DNA from: Erythrocercus mccallii
Lineage: Eukaryota; Chordata; Aves; Passeriformes; Dicruridae
Direction: 5' to 3'
NCBI GenBank assembly: GCA_013397435.1
Contig: VZRG01002576.1
Coordinates: 1-64,000 of the forward strand
Length of the DNA stretch: 64,000 nt
This document shows positions 1 through 10,333 of this stretch, piece after piece. Positions within the stretch are counted from its first letter, which is position 1. Each line of letters begins with the position of its first letter. Under the pieces are notes generated by a model. The model did no database searches. It worked only from the letters and a program-made list of their open reading frames with translations, and had not been told where the DNA came from. The position numbers and the translations under genes are program-made.

Positions 1-338
1 CAGCTACATACAAATGTAACTCAAAAAATCAAAGTCCAGGGAATATGTAAACATTTTAAACATTTCAGACTTCTGATTGACAGGCTTGCAACTGTCACTG
101 ATACTTAAAACTCAAGTAATATAGTTCATCACATCTCTAAATTACACCCATGAATAAACCACAATTATAAAACTGATGAGATAAATTATCAATTAACAGA
201 TTATTATCATGCAAAACTTACAGATTTGAATGTCAAATGTACAATAGTAGAAGTCTGTCACAGGACTAATGAGCGGTAACTAATAGAAATATTTTGCAAG
301 TCTTGGTTAACAGCTTTGCCTTCGTGTCTCTTTCAGGG

Positions 339-659
339 CTAGACATCACTGACACACTGACTTCCCCTTTGCCCAGTCTCCACATCTCCCTGCATTGTAC
401 AGTAAGTTTTAGAGATAACATTTAAAGATTCGTTTGTTAAGCTGTCTTCCTCAAAGGGACACAGACCATTTTTGCAAACTCTCAGGAGAGTTTGGTGATG
501 ATACATTTTAGTTCTGTGATAAGGTAGGGTTAAACTGTTTTCCTCACTGTTTCCTCCCAGAGTGTATCTGCTTAAAGTGCACAGTAATAGAAAAAGGGTT
601 GTATTATTCAGTCTAGGAAGCGGGGCCACAGACATATCCATCATTCTTAAGCCAAAGGC
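339..659 (-). other. Exon-like open frame, function unknown
   Basis: On the minus strand a CTAAT branch-point-like motif and a pyrimidine run ending in TTAG (AG at 661-660) are followed by a frame open from 659 to a TAG at 341-339. It has two adjacent ATGs at 644-639 and encodes 101 residues from the first. The N-terminal third contains a short leucine-rich hydrophobic run (NNTTLFLLLCTL) and the rest is polar with a few cysteines. I recognise no domain or family. It could be a terminal coding exon, an untranslated exon or chance. A plus-strand cassette with good splice signals overlaps its 3' part (337-401), and the two cannot easily both be real. No clear AATAAA was seen downstream on the minus strand. 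What is seen is the frame and the splice-like motif; the rest is inference. Confidence 0.15.
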
Positions 660-2544
660 CTAAGAGAGACACAAGAATTAGTCTTTCATTTTCCCAGGAG
701 CAGAAGGAAAGAAATGATGCTCAAGGAGTTTTTTTCCTTCTAATTTTGCAGTAAAATTTTCGATGAAGCTTCATTCAGAGTCTGTAAGTATGGACATGAA
801 ATTGAATGTCCCTTAATTTAAAATGGGATGCAGCTTATACTAGCAGACCTTGACTGTGGACAACAAGTGAAACATGCTCTACTTACTGATATGTGCTGGG
901 AGAAGAGGGGGCAGGCAGTGAATGGGGTAAGAATTTGCAGTGTGACCAACAGCCAGCGGCACATTCTGTTCACAGCTTGGTGAAACCACACGGAGAGATG
1001 CACCGCACAGTTTACCTATGACACCGTTTGCTTTCTGCTTTCCACAGCAAACAAAGCTTTTTCTTTTTAAAACAAAAAAAAAGCACATTTCAATTGGACC
1101 AAAAAAAAAAGTGATTGTCATTTATTTGTTTTTAAAAATGCAAAGGGATTTAGGCTGCAAAGAGTTATTTCTTTACATCTTGCTATTAACTTTGTGCAAC
1201 AAATAGTGTGTACAGTCCAGGCAAAGCATCAGACTTAAACAGCAACTTGTAGTAGTAATTTTCCCACTGGAAAAGGGTAAATCTATTGATTTGCCTTTCT
1301 AAGGGTTTTCATTCTTCCTATGAAATTTAAGAAGTATAGACATACTTTCCATATCATAGCTTTGGAAAAAAAAAATACGAACACTGTACACTTTAGCACC
1401 ATGTAGGGAGATAAGATCAGTGCAGTAAATTAATTTTCTCTTTCCATAGCAAAAAGAGCATAAACCCTGCAGAGAGTGTTTGAGAGCTGACATGATGGAT
1501 CACAGTGCGGTAGTTTTATTATTACTGTATTATGCAAATGTTTTATGCAGTCTTTTTAAATGTGTATGACAAAAAGCATTTTTTGATGATTCACTGTACA
1601 TAAAGACAGATTCTTGACTTCATGCAACCCCAATGACTTCTGTAAAGATGTGTGGGTTTATTAAGTAAATAAATACTTCTAACTTCTTTTATTACAAAAA
1701 AGAGAATTACCATTTGTAAAAATATAAGAGAAAGGGATCCAACAAAACAACAGGAGGTATTCTTGAGCACTAATAGCAGAGTTTATACTACCATTGCTCA
1801 TTCTTATGTTTGCATAAGTAAATACAAAATTAGGAGTAAATAATGCAGAAATGGCATTAGCCACATACAAATCTCTAGAATTACCTTCAGTTTGTGTCTC
1901 AACACAATCTCACCATCAGCAAAGCCCTTTTGAAAAACTGATCAGGTAACTCAATCCAGAACTCATTTGTTTCTCCCAGACTCTAAAAATCCACTATTGA
2001 GAAGAGAATAGTTGAACATGTTAACATATTCAAGGAAACCTTACTGGGAAATGAAGTTGTATCAGTCTTAATTTGTATTCTTAAATCTCCATACATATAT
2101 TTTTTACATCTCCTGGGCATACCACGTGCCTTCTCAAAACTCAGAGCACCTAAAAAGTATTAGAGACACAAATCTGAAATACAAACCCTGAATCTCTTTA
2201 AAGAGATTCAAGGAAGAGAACTCTGCGCTCCACTACTGAACAAAGCTGACCAAAATTTCTTCAGAATTTGAGGAAGTGTTGAAGATCAAAATGTCAAAGT
2301 TGAATCAAATATGCTAAAGGAAATAAAAGGAAGCAAAACTGCTAAACCACCTACATGGTTGTACAAGAAACTGGATGGAACAGAGGATTCAGAATTAATG
2401 TAGCAACCTTGAGAGTGCTCAGGGTAGTGACGAACAGCGGCTCTTACAAGGATCGAGTAACAGATTTCTCACTTGCTCCATGAACCCAAACTAAACTGTA
2501 ACTTCAGCCCTTTTAGCTGTGAAGGGAAATATTATGAAGGTCCT
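660..2544. other. Single-copy AT-rich non-coding stretch
   Basis: I see no gene, RNA or recognisable transposon here. There are short A and T homopolymers, for example near 1074-1110. Overlapping short open frames around 818-1206 on both strands show no family resemblance. Confidence 0.5.
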
Positions 2545-3312
2545 GCACAAAGGTCAGGGCAATCCCAAGCACAAGTACAGGCCTGGTGAAGAACTGGTTG
2601 AGAGCAGCTCTTAAGGAGAAGAGCTTGGGGCTGTTGGTGGAAGGGAAGCCCCACATGAGCTGACAGTGTGCACTTGCAGCCCAGCAAGTCAACTCTGTCC
2701 TGGGCTCATCCCAAGCCCCGTGGGCAGCAGGGCAGGGAGGGGATTCTGCCCCTCTGCCCCGCTCTGCTGAGAGCCCACCTGCAGGGCTGCACCCAGCTCT
2801 GGGCTCCCAGCACAGGAAGGACAGGGAGCTGCTGGAGCCAGGCCAGAGGAGGCACCAAGGTGATCAGAGGGATGGAGCAGCTCTCCTATGAAGACACGAT
2901 GAAAGAGCTGGGGCTGCTCCTCCTGGAGAAGAGCAGGCTCTGGAGAGATCTTATAGAAGCCTTTCAGTACTTACAAGAGAGTAAGAAAGGGACTTTTTGC
3001 AAGAGCATGTAATGATAAGACAAGGGAGAATGATTTTAAAACAAAACAAAGGTAGATTTCGAGCAAACATTAGGAAGAAATGTTTTTACTGTGGGGATGA
3101 TGAAGCTCTGCAACAGGTTACTCAGAGAAGCTGTGGATGTCCCACCCTGTAGCACCCCCCGGAGCAATACTACCCTAAGGTCAGGTTGGATGGGCTCTGA
3201 GCAGCCTGGTCTAGTGAAACATGTCTGTGCCATGGCAGGGAGTTTGGAACAAGATGATCTTTTAGGTCTCTTCAAACCCAATCCACTTTGTGATTCTATG
3301 ATTATCTGTGCT
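2545..3312 (+). mobile_element. CR1 LINE, 5'-truncated 3' end, plus strand
   Basis: This is a 3'-terminal CR1 (chicken repeat 1, non-LTR retrotransposon) fragment. It shows the end of the reverse-transcriptase ORF and the 3' UTR. Recognisable pieces in order are the GC-rich block at 2580-2850, the frame containing ELGLLLLEKSRLWRDLIEAFQYLQ at about 2888-2980 that resembles the CR1 ORF2 C-terminus (the residue before LLLLEK sits where the family usually reads LFSLEK), the GGATGATGAAGCTCTGCAACAG segment at 3093-3115, and the TTGTGATTCTATGATT terminus at about 3289-3304. The ATTCTATG tail is the hallmark of the CR1 3' end. Stop codons and frameshifts show it is dead. The local GC content stands out from its flanks. 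The 5' boundary is approximate. Confidence 0.9.
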
Positions 3313-4587
3313 TCTTAGGTCCAACTCAGAACTGACATTGCCCCATTCCCAGACACTTAGGTGTTCCCTGAACTGAAAGGGTGGAAAAATAACATCTTTA
3401 ATTAACATACTTTAAAGTTAGCCAAGTACTGTCTAATCCTAAACTTCTGAGTATGGTGCAGGAAGAAAACAAAGAGACCACATTTTCCTCAAATATCTGC
3501 ACTTATTCACAATACAGGTGGTTGTGAATTTTCTGTCACTATCAAACTGAAATAGATTTAAGTATCTGAAAGGCACCATATTCCATTACCAGGTCTTCCA
3601 GCCCATTCTAAAAAGCAATCTGCCATGTAGTCTCTGATTTGCTGAGACAACAAAACTTCATGATTCTGAAAAGTTCTCAGAGTGACAGCTGTGATGAGCT
3701 GTTTGCTGCAGTGATATATTACTGTGGGAAGGAGAGTGAGGAACAGGAAAAACAACACAAAAAGAAGCTCACCAAGCCAGGAGCTAAAGAAATATTTAGA
3801 AAAATAAAGATTTCCTTTGAAACTTCAGTTTACTGACACCAGCTATGACAGCAAATATTTAACAAGACAGGCCCATAATGCAGCTGGTCAGTCCTTCTAT
3901 GCCCAAGCAGTGTGTGCATAGAAGCATGTTGCTCATAGCTATTACATATAATTTCAGCTGAAAACTATGATTTTCTGACCATTTGCAGAAGGAAACTAAC
4001 ATATCTAAATTGCTGACTCTAAGAGATGCATTCAAAATCTCAGCATTTTTTTTTTCATAATCAGAGGTGGACATTTTAGAAAGGGAACATGTAAGTAAAT
4101 ATAAAACAGATGTACCTATTTGTATTTCCAGGAGTTAATTGAAGTACATTAACACCAGACAGGATGTGCAATAGTACTAGACAGGATGAATTCTCAGTAG
4201 CAGACAACACTCATCATGGGGCCTGGCAGCAGCAGCATATTCAAACCCAAATTAGTGTTTGCTTATGTCTGAACCTCTTAGGCACATTCCACCATCATTT
4301 ATCTTCTTCTTTTCTTATTTGAAACCATACCATTTATCTGTAGGGCTCACTAGACTACTTATCTTTAACACGATAACCTATTCTAGTCCTTTCTTTGCAG
4401 TCTCTTTTGTTGTGTGTTGCCATTGCTCTGGCAGCAGAGGTGTGTGCTGTGGGCAGAGTCTGAACAGACCCTTTTTCCCTTCTCCAAAGTAGACTGTAGC
4501 CTATTTCTGAAAAAGGACTTTCAGAATCAGTGGATATCCCTTAATACTCTTTTGCCAGGCTGTGGTTACTTGATTGAAAAGTCAAGT
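3313..4587. other. Single-copy non-coding stretch
   Basis: No gene is supported. Short open frames at 3558-3836 and 3859-4074 lack any recognised motif, and neighbouring frames on both strands are equally open. Confidence 0.5.
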
Positions 4588-4675
4588 ACTGAAGGGACAG
4601 AGAGATTATGCAATTTACACAGGGTGACACACGGTGAATTTGTACTGCAGAGAGAACTCAGGCATTTCTCCAGGT
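4588..4675 (-). mobile_element. MIR-like SINE fragment (ancient)
   Basis: The stretch reads as the reverse complement of the conserved MIR core: a GACAGAGAGATTATGCAA block, then an AGGGTGACACA block corresponding to the usual AGGTCACACAG, then AGAGAGAACTCAGGCATTTCTCC, corresponding to the end where MIR reads GGATTCGAACCCAGG. MIR is a tRNA-derived SINE shared by amniotes and is usually only a diverged remnant in birds. This is recognition by eye without an alignment score, so chance similarity is possible. Confidence 0.5.
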
Positions 4676-4893
4676 GGTGTGCGTTGATGCACAGCTTCTA
4701 GATCTCACATAAAACACAACTAAGCACATCTCACACTGAGTCTGAGCTTTCTTTAAATTAGATGAGGAATTTCCAGGATATTTCTTTTGTGGAGCCCTAT
4801 CCTAGACACAGAACAGGAAAATCTTGAAGGGAATTTGGAGACCTGTTGATCACACTGGGTGAAGCAAAGATTGGTGCCTCAATCAAAAAAGTG

Positions 4894-4957
4894 GTGTAGG
4901 GTTTGTTTTGTGTTTTTTTTGGTTGGCTGTTATTTGTTGAGTTATGTTGGGTTTTTC
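4894..4957. repeat. T/G-rich low-complexity tract
   Basis: A run of GTTT, GTTTT and GGTT words interrupted by few other bases. It is one of many T/G or A/C tracts scattered through the window on both strands. Confidence 0.8.
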
Positions 4958-6147
4958 CCCTTTGATCTGGATTAAGTAAAGACATGGAATTAATTAGTTT
5001 TAGTATTTTAGATGATGTCACAGAAACACAAAGAAACTGTACAAAAAGAGTCATAGAAAGCTATTTAAGACATAAGAGGAAAACATCTTCCTCAACAGGT
5101 GGGAGGACCTGCTAGTGAACAAGCAAACTGAGCAAAGGGGATTCTCCACAAAGGGCAGGGGTAGTCAACAGTATGGCCTTTAATGGGGTGTACAAAAATA
5201 AGGAATGAGCATCAGAGAGACGGAGGAAGGGCTTTGTACAGGTACTAGAAAATCCCTAGGGATGAGATCAGGGTTAGTTCTACATCTCCAGGCTGTATAT
5301 TGATGTCTATGCCCTTGTTTCTTCCTTTTTTCCTTTGCTTCAGATTAGGAAGAAACCGAGGCTTCTACCCTTCTGCAAAAGAATAAGGAGCCCTAAAATG
5401 TATTAGGTTGTATTTGTATTGAGTACACAAATATATGTCTGGCAGAGAAAGAGTAAGAATCACTGCAGTACTTAACTGGAAGGGACTTTCATTAAAGGAC
5501 AATCTTTCTCCCCACTACCACTTTGATTTTAATAATGTAGGGCTAAACTTCAGTTTTGCTACCTGAAAATTTCTGCAATATTACTGATATTCAATATCAT
5601 CGATAATGATTTTTGCTGTCCCAGCAAGCTGTCATGACAGTAACTGTGATATCTGTTTCAGCCTGAGAGTGAGTTCAACAAAATATTATGCTGGATAAAT
5701 AATTCTCTTACACAGTAAACAAGGCATAATTTTCCATTTTTCCTTCAACTTCATAAAATCAAAAAATGGGCACACATTCCCATAAAAATGCCTCTGGAGG
5801 GAGACACAGCCCAAAAAGTAGCTTATACCTGACAGAAGAAGAACAGTGTTCACAAAAATCTGAGGATATTACTTTAAAATGTACTTTAAAATAGACACAA
5901 TAATCTAGTCTGGCTGACTCTGAATTCTGCAGAATTTCTTTAACTCTTTATCTTACACTTCCTGAAAAAAAAAATATTGCATTAGTTAAATGCTGCATTT
6001 AAAATAAGAATAATGATCCAAAGCATAAGATTGCTTTCCTTCTACTTTTGTAGAAGTCTTTTGAAGTGCTCTCATGATGGGTTTTGGACATGTAAAAGAT
6101 TCCTCTCTTGCTTGATTACCTTTATTTCTTTGTACCCTGCCACTGAT
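4958..6147. other. Single-copy non-coding stretch
   Basis: No gene, RNA or repeat could be recognised. The sequence is AT-rich. Confidence 0.5.
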
Positions 6148-6200
6148 CATATAGAATCTTCATATAGATCATATAGAATCATAGAATAGAATATAGATCT
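6148..6200. repeat. CR1-tail-like ATAGAATC repeat
   Basis: Several copies of ATAGAATC or ATATAGAAT in a row, for example AGAATCATAGAATAGAAT at about 6175-6192. This resembles the reverse complement of the ATTCTATG tail that ends CR1 elements. No CR1 body was recognised beside it, so it may be a severely truncated insertion or an independent short repeat. Confidence 0.4.
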
Positions 6201-7158
6201 TCACTCTCTGTGAGACCAGCCTCTTACTGATACAAAGTCACTGAAGATCAGGCTCTTTTGTTATATTTATTAATGTATATATGCTTTAAAATATAATAAG
6301 TCAGTATAGATTTTTGTAGGCACATGCAAATTATTGAATATGCTTATAAACCTTATATTGTGAAACAGGAAATCATTGGGTTCTGGGCTGGGTTTTTTGG
6401 GGTTTTTTTTCAAGATCACGGTTTAGAGTTTTCCTACTATAACTAGAACAGTTTGGTCCTATACCATGAATTTACACAATGACAATGTCAGGATTTTTCC
6501 TATCTTGTTAGGTACATTGTGTCCTTTCTTTCTGCATCACTACAAAGCATATATTGACTGAAAGAAGAACAAAGAGAGATAAACTCTAGACAGGCAACAT
6601 TTCCTCAGTGAAAATAGCATAAAAAGGAACAGTTTACAGAGTGAGTCATTGGATCTGGAAGAACTTATGTATTAACATTTTCACATATGTAGTAATTATC
6701 TCAACTAGATCTCACACTGAAGCCCTCTTTTTCCCCTCAAACAACCATACGCAAATAATTTCCATGTCATTTGGATGATTTGATACTGCTGAAGCACAGC
6801 AATAGAATAGCAAAAAACAGTTGCATTATCATGGTGCATAAAGGTGTTCCCAAGACATCTATCTTGTGGTGAGTTCACTTTATGTGGCTGCCAAGCCACT
6901 CAGCTGCTTTCTTGCTCCCCCTCCTCAAAGGACAGACAGGGAGGAGAAAAACAAGATTGAAAAGGTTGTGTTTACAACAGATTGACTTGAAGGCTGTATC
7001 TGCATTTCCTTCATCCTCACACTTTCCCCTTACTCCAGTGTGGTTAGAGATGAGCCATGGTCATCTCTCACAGCCCCTACCAGACCAAGGGCACCTACAA
7101 TCAATACCTCAGATTTCCAGATTTTTCTGGGAGCCTTAAAATCATCCAAGATCAACTT
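6201..7158. other. Single-copy non-coding stretch
   Basis: No gene is supported. A T/G-rich run (GGGTTTTTTGGGG) lies near 6386-6410. Short open frames at 6705-7139 have no recognisable product. Confidence 0.45.
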
Positions 7159-7247
7159 TCTTTTTTTTTTTTTTTTTGGTTTTTTTTTTGTTTGTTTTTG
7201 TTTTTTGTGTTTTTTTGGGGTTTTTTTTGTTGTTTTTTTTTTTTTTT
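7159..7247. repeat. T-rich tract with interspersed G
   Basis: About 90 bases of T homopolymers broken by G, GG, GTG and GGGG. The open frames reported by translation here are poly-Phe artefacts. Confidence 0.9.
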
Positions 7248-7740
7248 AAAGTGGCTTTACTTTTTCAAGCCAGGATGGTGAAAAAGGAGGTACATTTCTA
7301 GTCTAGAGAGATACCTTTGTGTTATAAGCAATAAAGACAAAACATTCCTGAGAAGTCAATGTCAACTTCACCCAGAAAGAAAAGGTGTTCTGTCCAATGT
7401 ACCTGAATTTGTGTTTTTTCACAGAGGTGTCTTACAGAGCAAGAAGATGAGAGCACCATGGGTGAGGAATCAGAGTGTGTATGACTCTCTCAGGACAAAT
7501 ACAGGATTCAGACTAGAATTCCTGTCCCACTGCCCTGATCCTTTTTGTCAAAGCATTAAATTTTCCAACCTCTGGCTGTGGCTGAAGCACACCAGGCACA
7601 GTGGCAAGGATCACCTGAACACGTGTGAGCTGGAAACTCCTGGAAACTGCAGTGATTTGCCCTTTTTGAAGCACCCTAGGGATGGGGACTGAGAGAACTG
7701 CCACAGTCCCCTGGACCAAACCCTTCCACAGAAACATTCT
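7248..7740. other. Single-copy stretch with opposing open frames, no gene call
   Basis: Frames at 7411-7692 (plus) and 7513-7791 (minus) are both open for more than 90 codons over the same bases. Neither has a recognised motif, so at most one could be real and both may be chance. Confidence 0.4.
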
Positions 7741-7779
7741 CACTGTGGAGGTGATGCTGACACTGTGGAGGTGATGCTG
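7741..7779. repeat. 20-bp direct tandem duplication
   Basis: The 20-bp unit CACTGTGGAGGTGATGCTGA occurs twice in tandem, with the last base of the second copy changed. It is a small slippage-type duplication. Confidence 0.9.
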
Positions 7780-8308
7780 CATGGTATCCATACATCAAGA
7801 TGAATTCCTCCTACAGGTTTTCAGTTCCCAGCAAGTGTTTGGAGAGACCACGATCACAAAAGTGAGAAGTAACTATATATTTCTATTTAATACACAACAC
7901 TGAGCTTCTTTGAGAGGGATTCATAGCTTGACTTCCTAAATGCAGAAATTATGCAGAACCAGTGAGTCCTGAAAAACAGAAACCAAGTGGGCACTTTTAA
8001 ACAGCTATGAAATAGGCACTGCATGATTCCACACACTGCAAGGCAAAGAGCTGCTGATTATTTATCACCATGCTTTGTAAAGCAAGTGTAAAATATTAAT
8101 CCTTTGTGTAATAATTCATTACACTTCCTTTGCAGAAATAAAATGGCTTCATAACACACAAAATTCATCTTATTCAAAAAAAAAGAGGAAGATCTAAGAT
8201 CAAAGGGATCAATTCTTTACTATCTGTGTACAAATCTGTTTATATTAAAAGTGGGAAAAAAAAATTATTTCAAACCCTAGGACTAATGCTTCACTGGTAG
8301 GCTGCACA

Positions 8309-8360
8309 AACTCAGAGTAAGAAAATTACAAGGCAACTCAGAGTAGGAAAATTACAAGGC
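8309..8360. repeat. 26-bp direct tandem duplication
   Basis: Two adjacent 26-bp copies (8309-8334 and 8335-8360) differ by one base: AGAGTAAG in the first and AGAGTAGG in the second. This indicates a fairly recent local duplication. Confidence 0.9.
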
Positions 8361-8392
8361 AAAGAGAAGCAGAGCATCAAAGGTATTCAAGA

Positions 8393-8478
8393 AAACAAAA
8401 CCAAATGAATCAAACAATAAACCCCCAGCCAAAACAACATAACCAAACAAAACCCAAGATACCTACCCCCCAAAGCCC
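8393..8478. repeat. A/C-rich low-complexity tract
   Basis: Words such as AAACAAAACC, CCAAACAAAACCC and ACCCCC dominate. On the other strand this equals the T/G tracts found elsewhere in the window. Confidence 0.75.
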
Positions 8479-8984
8479 AAACACAGAGGGAAATAGAATT
8501 TTGACCTTGTTTACAACTTCACACTAGTAAATTCCAATCAAATTGCCTGGTATCATGCTTAAAAATTAAAGACATTTACTCCAAATGCTCTGTCTAGGGT
8601 TTTTGTTTTGTTTTGGGTTTTTTTTTTCAATCACAGATACTACACAGGTCCCCACAGGAGCAGAAGTTCATGTGTAATATGTGGAAGTAGGTTCAGAAAT
8701 AAAACCTACCACAGAGAACAATGTCCTTTTTGTAATCCAAGGGGTTTTCCAGGCAAGGATGACAGATTCAATCTGGGTTTTTTTTCAGTTTTTTCAGAGA
8801 AAAATATTGTTTTTTTCACTGCTATTTCAGTGAAAAATATTATTTTTCAAGATGGTCCCATTCAGGAGAGGAAGGAGTGGGTAAATGCAAACTACACTCA
8901 GTATCCTCAAATATCATAGAGAAATTTTGTGCTGCCACCAGCACGCCTGCAGCACAGCAGCAGCCCCCTTGAACCTGTCCCAGG
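8479..8984. other. Short single-copy interval with T/G run
   Basis: It includes a TTTTGTTTTGTTTTGGG run at 8599-8628 and an imperfect local duplication near 8795-8850, where GAGAAAAATATTGTTTTTTTC is echoed by GTGAAAAATATTATTTTTC. No gene was recognised. Confidence 0.4.
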
Positions 8985-9795
8985 GGGCACACAGGATCCC
9001 AGGGTTTGGAGCTGAGTCCAGTCATTAATCCAACACTGCCAGGCTCAAACCACATCCCCAAGTGTCATATCTATGTGTCTTTTTGAACACTTTCAGGGAC
9101 AGTGATTGCAACACTTCCCTGACCAGCTCTTCAGTGAAGAAATTTTCCCTAATATGACATCTATATTTCCCCTGGTGCAACCTGAGGCCATGTCCTTTTA
9201 TCCTGCCATTTGTTAGTCAGTATAAGACACCAACCCCACCTGGCTAAAAACTCCTTTGGAACCTCAGGTCTCCTCTGAGGCTCCTTTTCTCCAGGATAAA
9301 CATCCCCAGTTCCCTCAGCCATTTCTCATCTGACTTGTGCTCCAGAGCCTTCCCCAGCTCCGTTGCCCTTCTCTGGGCATGTTCCAGCCCCTCAATGTCC
9401 TTCTCGTGGTGATAAGCCCAAAACAAGGTGCAAGATGTGCCTTCAGCAGTGCCCAGCACAGGGGACAATCCCTGCCCTGGTCCTGCTGCCACACCAGGGC
9501 TGATCCAGGCCAGGTGCCATTGACCCTCTTGGCCACCTGGGCACAGCTGGCTCATGTTCAGCTGTAACCAGCACCCCCAGGTCCTTTTCCACTGGGAGTT
9601 TTCCAGCCACTCTTCCTAAGCCTGTAACGCTGCCTGGGGTTGTTGTGACCCCAGTGCACTTGGACCTTGCACTTGCCCTTGTTAGACCTCATGCTGCGTG
9701 CAGCACACCACACCAAGCAGATCTTTATCAGAACCAGGTCACTGGGTAAGAACCTGCTCTGTGGACAAAAATCTCTCTGCAAGTTTTCTGTAAAT
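8985..9795 (-). mobile_element. CR1 LINE, 5'-truncated, minus strand
   Basis: Read on the minus strand this is a CR1 3' part. It begins near 9795 with degenerate ORF2 sequence. Around 9400-9245 it encodes the recognisable CR1 C-terminal peptide pattern, with pieces such as GLEHAQRRATELGKALEHKS and REL.MFILEKRSLRGDLR. It then passes into the 3' UTR (GGTTGCACCAGGGGAAATAT near 9183-9164 and GAAGTGTTGCAATCACTGTC near 9115-9096). The exact ATTCTATG tail is not clear, so the 3' end near 8985-9005 is approximate or truncated. Multiple stops and shifts show it is inactive. Most of the long open frames in this interval are fragments of this element. Confidence 0.88.
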
Positions 9796-10135
9796 GTAGT
9801 AAATGAGGCTCTCGCAGCTTAATTTACATGGATTTCATATGATCTTCCTCTAATATGGATAAATGAGAAACAATTAGCTGTGTGATGGAGCCAGAAGATT
9901 AAAATCAGCCAAGGAGGAAGGTTAGCACAGTGATACTTGTACTAACCAGCAGGGCTTCAGTTCGTTAAGCAGTGGGATATCTTTGTGCACATTTGCTCCA
10001 GATCAATTATAAGGTGCTTGGAGGAGGCCCAGTGTGCATTTATCAGCTGCTGAATAGTCACATGATGCTGTGCAGGTATATCCTTGATCCTAGCAGAGAA
10101 GCATTTGCAGCAAAAGAGTTTTGCTGTGATTTGTG
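9796..10135. other. Single-copy non-coding stretch
   Basis: No gene or repeat was recognised before the dinucleotide tract that follows. Confidence 0.5.
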
Positions 10136-10153
10136 ACACACACACACACACAC
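10136..10153. repeat. (AC)9 microsatellite
   Basis: Nine perfect AC units, a short dinucleotide microsatellite. Confidence 0.95.
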
Positions 10154-10278
10154 CACTCCCCTCCCTTCCCCTGTGCCACCTTCACAGCAAAACACCTGCA
10201 GAGTTTTTGTCACATGGAGTTATTAGGAATGACGGTTAGAGGCCTTATTTAGAGAAGCATCCTGATGTACTGGAGATT

Positions 10279-10333
10279 ATGTAAGCATATATTATATTAA
10301 ACTCACATGTAAGCATATATTATATTAAACTCA
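10279..10333. repeat. 28-bp direct tandem duplication
   Basis: A 28-bp AT-rich unit beginning ATGTAAGCATATATTATATT is present twice (10279-10306 and 10307-10333/4) without internal differences over the compared bases, so the duplication is young. Confidence 0.92.

Noticed and set aside
2668..3012. 114-codon plus-strand frame
   Set aside because: It lies wholly inside the CR1 3' fragment and mixes relics of its reverse-transcriptase ORF. It is not a host gene.
7040..7281. Phe-rich, apparently membrane-spanning small proteins
   Set aside because: They are poly(T)/G simple sequence translated in two phases.
9244..9782. Several 73-103 codon frames on both strands
   Set aside because: They are fragments of the minus-strand CR1 element and its antisense.
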